A stretch of 36,131 nt of DNA from Chloroflexaceae bacterium (GTDB taxonomy: Bacteria > Chloroflexota > Chloroflexia > Chloroflexales > Chloroflexaceae): assembly GCA_012031225.1 (NCBI GenBank), contig JAAUTZ010000028.1, forward strand, positions 3,130 to 39,260, in the 5' to 3' direction. Under the pieces are notes generated by a model that was not told where the DNA came from, did not search any database, and was given only the letters and a program-made list of their open reading frames with translations. Positions 7,967 to 16,231 of the stretch are shown here, piece by piece. The position numbers and the translations under genes were made by a program. Each line of letters opens with the position of its first letter. The first letter of the stretch is position 1.

Positions 7967-8994
7967 GAGATCGTATCCTGTGTAGCGAGCAGCGGCGCAA
8001 GTAGCTCGTGCAACGTCTCTGGGTCAAGCGGATCGCCCTGATAGTCGCGCAGCTGGCTCCCGAATTCGGCGTGGATCACGCTCAATTGCTCGCGCATGCG
8101 CTGCCGGAAATCAGCCGGTTCAATGCCCTCAAGCACCACCGCGAGCAGGGCCGCACTGCCTTCTTGAATCACAATCTGGCGTTCACCATAGTTGATCTCA
8201 TCAAGCGTCTGCTCCTCATCGCCACCGAGCGAGTCGCGCACATAGGAACGGATCGCCGTGAGCATACCGCTAATCAGGTCCGCATCGGTGATCGTCCCCG
8301 TTGCCGAAGCGTGATGCAGCAGCAGCCCAGAGCGACGGTGGATCAGAAAGATCTCTTGCACCGTGAAGGGCAGCACGTCACGCAGCATCGCTTCCTGCGG
8401 GTTCACCCCTTGCAAGCGCAACCAGAGCCGTTTGGCTACCTGCGGGCGCAGGTTTTGGCGCACCGTTGCATCAATCCGTTCAGCAAGATTGCGGATCGCC
8501 TCATTCACAGCGCGGGTGATGCTAGAGCCAATGATCGGGTAGAACGCCTCCACCATCTCATCCCGCGAATCACGCACGCGGTTGGCAATCGAATTGGCAA
8601 TGACGGGACTGAGGATCTCGATCAGCGCATCTTGGCTCATCAGCTGTTGCTGGAGCTGGGCAATCTCGGCTTCGAGTTGGGCGATGCGGGCATGTTCGGG
8701 GGCAAGCAAGATGCGGCGCAATTCGATCATCTCCGGCGAGAACACAGGAACAGACCTATCCGGCAACGCTGCCGAGTCGGTCTGTTCGGTATGGGCTACA
8801 GCAAGCGCGTGGGTACCATTGCTATGAGGGGCGGCTTGCCCTTGTGCATCGCCAATGGTCTTCCCGATCAGGCGCAGTAAGAGCTGGCTATGGGCATTGC
8901 CGACCTCGGACAGCAACAACTCACGCAGGACCACCTGCTGGAAGGCTTCATCATTCAGGCTGAACACAAGGCCTGACTCAGGCTCAGTCACCAT
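7963..8994 (-). CDS. GTPase-partner protein with coiled coil and longin/roadblock-like domain
   Basis: The 343-residue protein has an N-terminal helical part, a coiled coil at about residues 95-122 (EHARIAQLEAEIAQLQQQL), a long helical region with SPVIANSIANRV and YPIIGSSITRAVNEAI, and a C-terminal domain (about 205-330) beginning VQEIFLIHRRSGLLLHH. That last segment has the look of a longin/roadblock-type fold, as found in small-GTPase regulators; this is fold-level inference. The ATG at 8994 overlaps the upstream coiled-coil gene by 11 bases and is preferred over the one at 9033, which has no ribosome site. No membrane segment. Coupling to the GTPase suggests it is its effector, exchange factor or activator. 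Confidence 0.75.
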   Translation of the reverse strand: MVTEPESGLVFSLNDEAFQQVVLRELLLSEVGNAHSQLLLRLIGKTIGDAQGQAAPHSNGTHALAVAHTEQTDSAALPDRSVPVFSPEMIELRRILLAPEHARIAQLEAEIAQLQQQLMSQDALIEILSPVIANSIANRVRDSRDEMVEAFYPIIGSSITRAVNEAIRNLAERIDATVRQNLRPQVAKRLWLRLQGVNPQEAMLRDVLPFTVQEIFLIHRRSGLLLHHASATGTITDADLISGMLTAIRSYVRDSLGGDEEQTLDEINYGERQIVIQEGSAALLAVVLEGIEPADFRQRMREQLSVIHAEFGSQLRDYQGDPLDPETLHELLAPLLATQDTIS

Positions 8995-9535
8995 CGTGTG
9001 CGTGATCCACCTTGATCGTGGTATTGCTTGCATCGCTGGTAAAGCGGTTCGTCAGGCTAGGGCTAGCAGCTTGCGCGGCAGCTGCCCGTTTGACTTGCAT
9101 GCCGAGCGAGATCAACAAATCGGAGAGTTGGTCGTTACTGATCTTGTCGCCTTCCAGCCGATCAATGAGATTGTACAGTGTGCCTTGCAGCTCATCGAGG
9201 CGGCGTTGCGTTTCACGCTGATGATCGCGCAGGCGTTCGTTCACAAGGCGGATCATCTCCTCCATACGTAGTTGCGTCTGCATATGCTGATCGCGGCTAC
9301 GCCCATTCATATCGGCGTGTTCTTGGCGCACCTGATCGGCGAACTGATTGAAGGCAGCGAAGTTGTTGCCGATCTCGCGCTCTAGCGTGCGAAAGCGACG
9401 TTCATAATCACGGCTGTAGTTACCGAAGAGCAGATTACGTACCTGATCAATGTCCCCTGCTGTCTCGGCTTCAGTGTCCGCCGCAAACCCACTCCCGATG
9501 GATAGTTCGGGGTTCGTATTCTCACTATTGCTCAT
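8984..9535 (-). CDS. Conserved coiled-coil protein of the small-GTPase cluster
   Basis: The 183-residue protein is hydrophilic and largely helical. After an acidic N-terminus comes the distinctive stretch IDQVRNLLFGNYSRDYERRF (about residues 29-48), a pattern I recall in uncharacterised proteins next to small GTPases in Cyanobacteria and Chloroflexota. It is followed by heptad-type coiled coil through about residue 130 and a low-complexity tail. It is the first gene of the cluster, with GAGG seven bases before the ATG and a TATAAT box about 70 bases upstream. Its stop overlaps the next gene. A scaffold role is a guess; no catalytic motif is visible. Confidence 0.75.
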   Translation of the reverse strand: MSNSENTNPELSIGSGFAADTEAETAGDIDQVRNLLFGNYSRDYERRFRTLEREIGNNFAAFNQFADQVRQEHADMNGRSRDQHMQTQLRMEEMIRLVNERLRDHQRETQRRLDELQGTLYNLIDRLEGDKISNDQLSDLLISLGMQVKRAAAAQAASPSLTNRFTSDASNTTIKVDHAHDGD

Positions 9536-9604
9536 GCTCTGACCTCGCTTGTTCTGTACAGATCAATATTCTTTTCTTTTCGCGCAATATCCTAGACCTT
9601 CTCT

Positions 9605-9610
9605 ATTATA
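9605..9610 (-). promoter_or_regulatory. -10 box of the small-GTPase cluster
   Basis: A perfect TATAAT in the context GCGGTATAATAG lies on the minus strand 70 bases before the ATG at 9535. A clear -35 box is absent. The same core context (CGTATAATAG) precedes fumC. Confidence 0.5.
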
Positions 9611-9660
9611 CCGCGTAACTGCTCGATTAGGATAGGCTCCCAATGAATTGCTCTTCCGGC

Positions 9661-9685
9661 ATGCTGGGTGCGCCCATCCCAGCAT
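9661..9685 (-). terminator. Stem-loop after the glycosyltransferase gene
   Basis: ATGCTGGG (9661-9668) and CCCAGCAT (9678-9685) form an eight-base perfect stem with a nine-base loop, starting 16 bases past the stop of the minus-strand glycosyltransferase. No T-tract follows. Confidence 0.45.
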
Positions 9686-9701
9686 AGTCCAGCTAGGTTG
9701 C

Positions 9702-11945
9702 TCACTCCACGCGCACCTGATCCAGCATCAGGCTCAGCGGGCGCGTATCTACGCTGTCGGGGAAGGTGTGTGCGGGCACAAAGATCGGCGCATCCAGTTG
9801 CAGCACCAACGTTGAGCTACCAATCAAGGCGGGCGGAATACTCAGCCGATACTGCCGCCACACCCCACTTGCAACACTGAACTGCTTTTGCGTCCCATTC
9901 GCAAAGGTGACGGTAAGCGGGACGGCTTGCGGATAGCCAGCCGTCATATGCAGGACGACTGTTGTACCCGCTTGGATCGGCTCGGACAAGGGGATTCGCA
10001 GCAGCCCACGCCCCTGTAGCCAGCGATAGGCAATGGGCGTGCCAGCGGGCAGGGTCAGTTGCTCAACGGACGAGAAGCCGTGAATGTAGCCCAGATCCAG
10101 CCCCGTACCCACGTCCACCTGTCGCGTCGGCGGAGCATTGAAGCCGAGCATGTAGTGCTGCATATCTGCGCCGTGCCACTTCTCCGATTCAACAATCAAT
10201 TCACGGGCAAGCTCTGGCTGTCCTTCAGCGTGGGCTAGCATGCCGCGTGCCAACACCGCATGCTGCGTGGTGCGCGTGCGGAGTAGCTCGCGGGCGGTAT
10301 CCAGATCGCCCTGCTCAATGGCGAGCAACGCAAGCGCGGCACGAGTCTCAGAAAATTGGCCATGCACCGCAAGGGCTTGGGTGTATGCTGCGTGGGCTGC
10401 ATCCAGATCGCCCGCGTGGTAGGCTCGCTCGGCAGTGACAAGGGCGGCTTCGCGCTGGATGATGCGGCTAATCAGGTAGGGGTAGTCGCGGTAGGTAAAG
10501 CAGGTGAACAGGAACCCACCGCCCACCAGAACAGCCAGTGCCATGTGCCACCAATGCTGGCGCACGCCGCGCCACACGCCGCGCAGATCGGCTAGGGTAG
10601 CCGCGCCGTAGATCATCAGAAAGAGCCAGATCGGGAATAGATAACGCGGCTCGATGTGAAAGATCATCATACCGACGATGGTGTAGCTGACCCACGCTAG
10701 GGACAGCAGGCGGAATGCCCCCTCACGCGGGCGCAGTGGCAGCGTCAGCCCGATCAAGCCGGTAAAGACAAATGCCAACCAGATCAGATCACTTAGCCCA
10801 CCGAGCCACATCGCGGGGCGCAAGGGTCGCCCGTAGAGGCTGCGCTTGGTAGCAAAATCTTCGACAAATTGGGCCTTCCAGATATGCTGGAAGTGCGGCA
10901 CGGCATTGCGCCACACCAGCCCTAGAAAGCCATCCGGATCAGCTTCGTAGATGCGGCGGGTATCCTCTACGGCGAAGATATGCCGTTCAGCTTGAGGCAT
11001 CGTCTTGAGCACCTCAACCCCTTTCTCAGGGTACTGCTCAATATGCAGCCACAGGTTCACCGAGCCGAGCGTATCTACCGGAATGAAATGCCCATACGTC
11101 ACGTAGTTGCGATATGTCCACGGGACGACAATCGCCACCGCAAACGCCACGAAAACTACCGCATTGCGGATGACATCCAGCCACCACTGCCGTTCGCGGA
11201 GCTGGGCCCACCACCACTGGAGCAGTTCGCGGGCCCATGCGAGCGGCGTAGCGGCGGCAAGGCGGGGGGCGGGGTGCGTTTCGAGCACGATAAACAGCAG
11301 CGCAAACGGGATGCCATACAGCGTCGGTGAGCGCGAGAGTGCGCCATAGCCCACGGCAATGCCCGCCAGCGCAAGCGTCGTCCAGCGTTTGTCGTCGCGC
11401 CAGCGGAGCAGTAGCCACAGGTGCAGCACCAGAAAGAAGAAGAAGGTCGGCTCGCTGAACAGGTGGATCGGCAGTTCGAGCAGAGGATACCAGATCGCAA
11501 GGATGCCCGCCAGCACCACGCCCGCTGTGCGGCTAAACAGCCGCCGCCCAATATCGTAGCCCATCGGGATTGTCGCCGTAATCATGGTGATCTGGAGCAG
11601 GCGGATCAGCAGCAGCGCATCTACATTGCCGAGCAGGATGCTGAGCTTGATCATGGTGGCAAAGAGGAACACATGCAACGGCGGGCGGATCAGCCAGAAG
11701 TCATCAATGTATACGCCCGTCGTGGCAAAGCGTAGGGCCCGCTGGTAGTAGTCGCCATCATCGGCAGGCGAGTAGATCGGCTGGAGTTCGTTGACACTCA
11801 TCAGCCACAGCCGCAAGCCCAAGCCGAGCAAGGTCAGGCTGATCACAAGCAGCAGGTGGACGGGGATCGCCCGCACGCTGGTAGTGGCGTGCGGGCGGGT
11901 TGCCGTTGCTGGCGCGGAGCTAACCGCCAGAGGTGGGGTGGTCAT
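9702..11945 (-). CDS. Multi-pass membrane glycosyltransferase (GT39/PMT/ArnT-like) with C-terminal TPR and beta-rich domains
   Basis: The 747-residue protein starts with about ten to twelve hydrophobic segments (residues 28-475). The first outer loop has PADDGDYYQRA (Asp62/Asp63) and the next has IRPPLHVFLF, the arrangement of lipid-linked-sugar glycosyltransferases in the GT-C superfamily. After the last membrane segment come about three TPR-like helical repeats (roughly 480-590, for example AERAYHAGDLDAAHAAYTQAL) and a C-terminal beta-rich stretch (about 615-747). It would use a polyprenyl-phosphate sugar donor; the acceptor is unknown. It starts eight bases after the aminotransferase gene, without an obvious ribosome site, so coupling by termination-reinitiation is likely. 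Confidence 0.78.
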   Translation of the reverse strand: MTTPPLAVSSAPATATRPHATTSVRAIPVHLLLVISLTLLGLGLRLWLMSVNELQPIYSPADDGDYYQRALRFATTGVYIDDFWLIRPPLHVFLFATMIKLSILLGNVDALLLIRLLQITMITATIPMGYDIGRRLFSRTAGVVLAGILAIWYPLLELPIHLFSEPTFFFFLVLHLWLLLRWRDDKRWTTLALAGIAVGYGALSRSPTLYGIPFALLFIVLETHPAPRLAAATPLAWARELLQWWWAQLRERQWWLDVIRNAVVFVAFAVAIVVPWTYRNYVTYGHFIPVDTLGSVNLWLHIEQYPEKGVEVLKTMPQAERHIFAVEDTRRIYEADPDGFLGLVWRNAVPHFQHIWKAQFVEDFATKRSLYGRPLRPAMWLGGLSDLIWLAFVFTGLIGLTLPLRPREGAFRLLSLAWVSYTIVGMMIFHIEPRYLFPIWLFLMIYGAATLADLRGVWRGVRQHWWHMALAVLVGGGFLFTCFTYRDYPYLISRIIQREAALVTAERAYHAGDLDAAHAAYTQALAVHGQFSETRAALALLAIEQGDLDTARELLRTRTTQHAVLARGMLAHAEGQPELARELIVESEKWHGADMQHYMLGFNAPPTRQVDVGTGLDLGYIHGFSSVEQLTLPAGTPIAYRWLQGRGLLRIPLSEPIQAGTTVVLHMTAGYPQAVPLTVTFANGTQKQFSVASGVWRQYRLSIPPALIGSSTLVLQLDAPIFVPAHTFPDSVDTRPLSLMLDQVRVE

Positions 11946-11953
11946 TGTTGCGC

Positions 11954-13327
11954 TTAGGCGTGGGTTGCTGCTACTGCCGCTGGCACAGCCGCTCGAATAA
12001 TCGCCACGATCTGGTCAATCTGCGCGTGGGTGGTGACAAGCGGCGGAGCAATGCAAATGATGTCGCGCACGATGCGCGTGAACAAGCCGCGCTCAAGCAG
12101 CTCGCGGGCGAGGTGCTTGGTGAAGCCACTCGCAGGCGCGAACTGGGCTTTCGTCTCGCGGTTGGCGACAATCTCAACCCCGGCGATCATGCCGATCCCG
12201 CGCACATCACCGACATGCTCGATCTCGTACAGACTTTGCAACTGCTGCTGCAAATACGCCCCAACCTCCGCCGCCCGCTCGACTAAGCCTTCCTGCGTGA
12301 TCACGTCAAGGTTCGCCAGCGCAACAGCGCACGTCGTCGGGTGGCCCGAGTAGGTGTAGGCGTGCATGTACTTGGAGCTAGCGGGGGTATTGTAGAGCGT
12401 CTCGCGGATAGTATCCGATACGCCAATCCCGCCCAGTGGCACATAGCCGCTCGTGATGCCTTTGGCGAATTGCATAATGTCTGGCTCGATCCCGAAATGC
12501 TCTAGCCCAAACCAGCGTCCAGTGCGCCCAAAGCCGGTAATCACCTCATCGGCAATCAGCAGCACATCGTACTGATCGCAGATTTCGCGGATGCGGGTGA
12601 AGTAATCGGGCTGCGGCACAATCACGCCGCCTGCGCCTTGGATCGGCTCGGCAATGAAACCAGCTACCGTATCCGCGCCCTCGTGCAGGATCGCCGCTTC
12701 GAGCAGATTGGCTGCCGCTACGCCGGGGCTGGTGTGTTCGTCGCCGCCTGTAAAGCGGTAGGGGTAGGGCGACTCGATGTGGCTGAAGTGGGGCACACGC
12801 GGCTCAAACATCGCCCAGTAGCCAGCAATGCCGGTGGCACTGCCCGCCGCCATCGTTACGCCATGATAGCCGTGAATGCGTGAGATGAACTTCACCTTGT
12901 CGGGCTTGCCGCGTAGCTTCCAATAGTACCGCGCCGTCTTAAACGAGCTTTCAGTGGACTCTGCGCCGCCACTGGTGAAGAAGAAGGTATTGATCGAAGG
13001 ATAGGTGAGCTGGCTCAGGCGATTGGCAAGCTCAATCGTGCGGAGATTGGTGGAGCCGGTGTAGGCGGAAGCGTAAGCCAGCGTACTCATCTGGTGCATC
13101 GCAGCCTCTGCCAATTCACGCCGCCCGTGCCCGATATGCACATTCCACAACCCGCTCAGCCCATCAATGAAGGTGTAGCCCTCCATATCGGTGAGCAACG
13201 CCCCTTCACCTTTGACCCAGATGCGCGGGTGTTGGTGATCGGTAGGGTGATAGAGCGGGTGCATCAGGTGCGCCAAATCATCCTGAATATACTCGGCAGC
13301 GTGGGCTGCCTGTGGTGTTTCTAGCAT
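11954..13327 (-). CDS. Class III PLP-dependent aminotransferase (omega-amino acid:pyruvate type)
   Basis: The 457-residue protein shows class III fold-type I features: GLSGLWNVHIGHG (57-69), FFFTSGGAESTESSFKTAR, D260 in LLIADEVITGFGRTG (pyridine-nitrogen contact), and Lys289 in FAKGITSGYVPLG (internal aldimine). The overall pattern resembles omega-transaminases such as SpuC or beta-alanine:pyruvate aminotransferase. The same superfamily includes PLP lyases acting on phosphoethanolamine or 1-hydroxy-2-aminoethylphosphonate, so with an aminophosphonate cluster 1.7 kb away it might act on such a substrate; this is inference only. AAGGAG eight bases before the ATG and a TTGCAG-17-TATACT promoter support the start. 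It heads an operon with the glycosyltransferase. Confidence 0.85.
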   Translation of the reverse strand: MLETPQAAHAAEYIQDDLAHLMHPLYHPTDHQHPRIWVKGEGALLTDMEGYTFIDGLSGLWNVHIGHGRRELAEAAMHQMSTLAYASAYTGSTNLRTIELANRLSQLTYPSINTFFFTSGGAESTESSFKTARYYWKLRGKPDKVKFISRIHGYHGVTMAAGSATGIAGYWAMFEPRVPHFSHIESPYPYRFTGGDEHTSPGVAAANLLEAAILHEGADTVAGFIAEPIQGAGGVIVPQPDYFTRIREICDQYDVLLIADEVITGFGRTGRWFGLEHFGIEPDIMQFAKGITSGYVPLGGIGVSDTIRETLYNTPASSKYMHAYTYSGHPTTCAVALANLDVITQEGLVERAAEVGAYLQQQLQSLYEIEHVGDVRGIGMIAGVEIVANRETKAQFAPASGFTKHLARELLERGLFTRIVRDIICIAPPLVTTHAQIDQIVAIIRAAVPAAVAATHA

Positions 13328-13357
13328 GGTGTGTACTCCTTAACATGTATTTAAGCT

Positions 13358-13386
13358 AGTATAGCATCAGGTGTGCAAGGCTGCAA
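13358..13386 (-). promoter_or_regulatory. Sigma70-type promoter of the aminotransferase operon
   Basis: On the minus strand TTGCAG (13386-13381) and TATACT (13363-13358) are separated by 17 bases, about 30 bases before the ATG at 13327. Confidence 0.6.
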
Positions 13387-13422
13387 CGTTCTGCGCCTGT
13401 CTACGCTCGGCGCGACTCCGCG

Positions 13423-13428
13423 TATAAT
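13423..13428 (+). promoter_or_regulatory. -10 box of fumC
   Basis: A perfect TATAAT (context CGCGTATAATAGG) lies 43 bases before the chosen fumC start. The -35 region is not consensus. Divergent from the aminotransferase promoter, with about 60 bases between the two -10 boxes. Confidence 0.5.
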
Positions 13429-13471
13429 AGGAGTTAGACAGAGAAGCTCTACTAGCAACAGGGAGGTTTGC

Positions 13472-14884
13472 ATGGCAACACACAGTACAGGCGGGGCAAC
13501 CCGTACCGAGACCGACAGCATGGGCCCGATTGAAGTCGCCACAGATCGTTACTGGGGCGCACAAACCCAACGTTCGCTGCACCACTTTGCGATTGGCGCA
13601 GATGTGATGCCGCGTGAGTTGATCCGTGCCTTTGGCATCCTCAAGCGGGCGGCAGCAGAAACAAACCATGAGTTGGGCTTGCTTGCGGAAGAGCAGGCAA
13701 CACTGATCTTCAAAGCTGCCGATGAGGTGATTGCAGGTACGCTGGATGAGCATTTCCCACTCCGCATTTGGCAGACGGGCAGTGGTACGCAGACCAACAT
13801 GAACTCGAATGAGGTGATCTCGAATCGGGCGATTGAGCTAGCAGGCGGCACGATGGGCAGCAAGAAGCCCGTCCATCCCAACGATCACGTCAACATGTCG
13901 CAATCCTCGAATGATACCTTCCCCACGGCGATGCACATTGCGGCAGTCGAGCAGATCATGCACGAGCTGCTACCATCGGTGCGCGAATTGCGCGACGCGC
14001 TAGATCGGCGTGGCAAAGAGTTTGAGGCGATCATCAAGATTGGGCGCACGCACTTGATGGACGCGGTGCCGCTCACGTTGGGGCAGGAGTTCTCCGGCTA
14101 CGTCGCCCAGCTTGATTTCGCGCTGAAGCAGATCGAGGGCACGCTGGAAGGGCTGTATGAACTGGCACTCGGTGGCACCGCCGTCGGCACAGGGCTGAAC
14201 ACGCACCCCGAATTTGCCGAGCGGGCTGCTGCAAAGATTGCCGCCCAAACTGAACTGCCCTTCGTGAGTGCGCCGAACAAGTTCGCCGCCCTCGCCGGGC
14301 ACGATGCGCTCGTGGCGTGCAGTGGCACCCTCAAGACGTTGGCTGCCGCCCTGATGAAGATTGCCAACGACATCCGCTGGCTCGGCTCAGGTCCCCGCTG
14401 TGGACTCGGCGAGCTGAACCTGCCCGCCAACGAACCGGGTTCCTCGATTATGCCCGGCAAAGTCAACCCGACCCAGAGCGAAGCCATGACGATGGTGTGT
14501 GTGCAAGTGATGGGCAACGATGCCGCGATTGGCTTTGCTGGCTCGCAGGGCAACTTCGAGCTGAATGTGTTCAAGCCGGTGATCATCTACAACCTGCTGC
14601 ATTCGGTGCGCCTGCTGGCTGATAGCAGCCGCTCGTTCCGCGAGTTCTGCGTGGATGGTCTCCAGCCCAACACCACCCAGATCAACCACTTCCTGCAAAA
14701 CTCGCTGATGCTCGTCACGGCATTGTCACCGCACATCGGCTACGACAAGTCGGCGAAGGTTGCCAAGCACGCCTTCGAGAATAACTCCTCGCTCCGTGAG
14801 GCGTGTCTCGAATTGGGCTATCTGACGGGTGAGGATTTTGACCGCATGGTGCGCCCAGAGGATATGCTCGGGCCCAGTGCATAG
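13472..14884 (+). CDS. fumC: Fumarate hydratase, class II
   Basis: FumC interconverts fumarate and malate in the TCA cycle, without an iron-sulfur cluster. The 470-residue protein has the complete class II pattern: [27 protein letters not shown], the [20 protein letters not shown] region with the catalytic-type His, and the superfamily signature [13 protein letters not shown] (about 322-335). The start is set by GGGAGG five bases before ATG 13472; a GTG at 13373 would add 33 unrelated residues. It sits alone between the divergent aminotransferase operon and the FAD oxidoreductase, with a hairpin after it. Aspartase shares the fold but the sequence reads as FumC. Confidence 0.96.
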   Translation: MATHSTGGATRTETDSMGPIEVATDRYWGAQTQRSLHHFAIGADVMPRELIRAFGILKRAAAETNHELGLLAEEQATLIFKAADEVIAGTLDEHFPLRIWQTGSGTQTNMNSNEVISNRAIELAGGTMGSKKPVHPNDHVNMSQSSNDTFPTAMHIAAVEQIMHELLPSVRELRDALDRRGKEFEAIIKIGRTHLMDAVPLTLGQEFSGYVAQLDFALKQIEGTLEGLYELALGGTAVGTGLNTHPEFAERAAAKIAAQTELPFVSAPNKFAALAGHDALVACSGTLKTLAAALMKIANDIRWLGSGPRCGLGELNLPANEPGSSIMPGKVNPTQSEAMTMVCVQVMGNDAAIGFAGSQGNFELNVFKPVIIYNLLHSVRLLADSSRSFREFCVDGLQPNTTQINHFLQNSLMLVTALSPHIGYDKSAKVAKHAFENNSSLREACLELGYLTGEDFDRMVRPEDMLGPSA

Positions 14885-14898
14885 GGCTTGGGGGGCGT

Positions 14899-14941
14899 GG
14901 TGGCAGGTGGGCGGTGCGTAAGCGGGCCGCGCCCTGCCACC
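14899..14941 (+). terminator. Inverted repeat after fumC
   Basis: GGTGGCAGG (14899-14907) pairs perfectly with CCTGCCACC (14933-14941) around a 25-base GC-rich loop. An alternative pairing of GCAGGTGG with CCACCTGC is also possible. There is no T-tract. It may stop fumC transcription or sit in the leader of the FAD oxidoreductase gene. Confidence 0.4.
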
Positions 14942-15004
14942 TGCGGCTTCTGGGGTCGGATTGGTACGTAAGCATAACTCAGCGCGAGAAAGAGCAACAC
15001 CCCC

Positions 15005-16144
15005 ATGACCACCCAAACGCAGCAGGCTGATGTCGCTATTGTCGGGGCCGGCATTGTTGGATTGGCGCACGCACTCGCCGCCGCCCGGCGCGGGTTGCGG
15101 GTGGTAGTGTTTGAGCAACACACCCACGCGGTTGGTGCATCGGTACAGAACTTCGGCTTGGTCTGGCCCATTGGGCAACCCGCCGGACACCTGCACAACC
15201 GCGCCATGCGGAGCCGGGCGATCTGGCTTGAGGTGTGCCAGCAAGCCCAACTGTGGCATGCAGCGAGCGGCTCACTGCATCTGCTGTATCACGCCGACGA
15301 AGAAGCCGTCGCCCTAGAATATCTGGAGACCAGTGCCGAGAGCCACGCCTTAGGGCGCACGATGCTCACGCCGGCGGAGGTCAGCGCGAAAAGTCCGGCG
15401 GTGCAGGCAGAAGGGCTACGCAGTGCCCTGTGGAGTCCAACCGAGATCAACGTAGACCCACGCCAAGCGATCCGCACGCTCCCGCAGTGGCTCACTGCGG
15501 CGTATGGCGTGCAGTTTCAGTTTGGCACAGCGGTGCAGGCCATCCACGCGCCCCACCTTGAAACGGCGGCGGGGCAGTGGCAGGCGGCGCAGATTATCGT
15601 GTGCAGTGGCACCCACTTCGAGTCGCTGTATCCGGCTCTGTATGCCGCGAGCGGGCTGCAACGCTGCAAGCTGCAAATGCTCCGCACGGCCCCGCAGCCT
15701 GCGGGTTGGCAGCTTGGTGCAGCCCTGTGCGCGGGGCTGACGCTGCTGCACTATGGCGCATTTCGGCCCTGCACAAGCCTTGCACCGCTACGCGAACGGC
15801 TCCAAGCCGAGTTGCCCTTCTACATTGAGGAGGGCATCCACGTCCTCCTTTCGCAGACCAGCTTGGGCGAATTGACCATCGGCGACCACCACGAATACGC
15901 ATGGAGCCACGATCCCTTTAGCCGTGAAAATGTGGATGCAGCGATTCTTGCCTATCTGCATCAGTTTGCCGTGCTGCCCCAGCCCACCATTGCCGAACGC
16001 TGGGTGGGCATCTACCCGATTCTGCGCGGGCAGAGCGAACTGGTGCTGCACCCCGCAGCAGGTGTAACCATCGTGAATGGGCTAGGCGGGGCGGGGATGA
16101 CGCTTTCATTTGGCTTGGCAGAAGAGATTGTCGCCGCGCTGTAG
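15005..16144 (+). CDS. FAD-dependent aminophosphonate oxidoreductase, HpnW/PbfD-like (TIGR03364 type)
   Basis: The 379-residue protein is a DAO-family flavoprotein. The FAD-binding GAGIVGL (14-20) is followed by the ADP-ribose-binding Glu near residue 37 and by the stretch VGASVQNFGLVWPIGQPAG (about 43-61), which I recognise as the mark of the family proposed for phosphonate catabolism; GLGGAGMTLSFGLAEEI closes the FAD site. Characterised relatives oxidise aminophosphonates such as N-methyl-2-aminoethylphosphonate to phosphonoacetaldehyde. It converges on the phnX-transporter cluster. With no phnW present, it is the best candidate for generating the PhnX substrate; activity on unmodified 2-aminoethylphosphonate is unproven. 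The start has only a weak GA-rich upstream site. Confidence 0.87.
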   Translation: MTTQTQQADVAIVGAGIVGLAHALAAARRGLRVVVFEQHTHAVGASVQNFGLVWPIGQPAGHLHNRAMRSRAIWLEVCQQAQLWHAASGSLHLLYHADEEAVALEYLETSAESHALGRTMLTPAEVSAKSPAVQAEGLRSALWSPTEINVDPRQAIRTLPQWLTAAYGVQFQFGTAVQAIHAPHLETAAGQWQAAQIIVCSGTHFESLYPALYAASGLQRCKLQMLRTAPQPAGWQLGAALCAGLTLLHYGAFRPCTSLAPLRERLQAELPFYIEEGIHVLLSQTSLGELTIGDHHEYAWSHDPFSRENVDAAILAYLHQFAVLPQPTIAERWVGIYPILRGQSELVLHPAAGVTIVNGLGGAGMTLSFGLAEEIVAAL

Positions 16145-16154
16145 GGAGATCGGG

Positions 16155-16187
16155 GAGAGCCGTACCAGTGCTCGTGATACGGCTCTC
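16155..16187. terminator. Bidirectional stem-loop between convergent phosphonate genes
   Basis: GAGAGCCGTA (16155-16164) pairs perfectly with TACGGCTCTC (16178-16187) around a 13-base loop. It lies in the 87-base gap between the FAD oxidoreductase and permease stops, where a shared terminator is expected. There is no long T-tract on either side. Confidence 0.6.
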
Positions 16188-16231
16188 GATTGAGACTGTG
16201 CCGCTCGCTTGTGGGCGAGGGGCGAGGATGG

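Noticed and set aside
8008-8880. Plus-strand open frame of 290 codons
   Set aside because: It is antisense to the longin-like gene, which has consistent motifs and overlapping starts with its neighbours.
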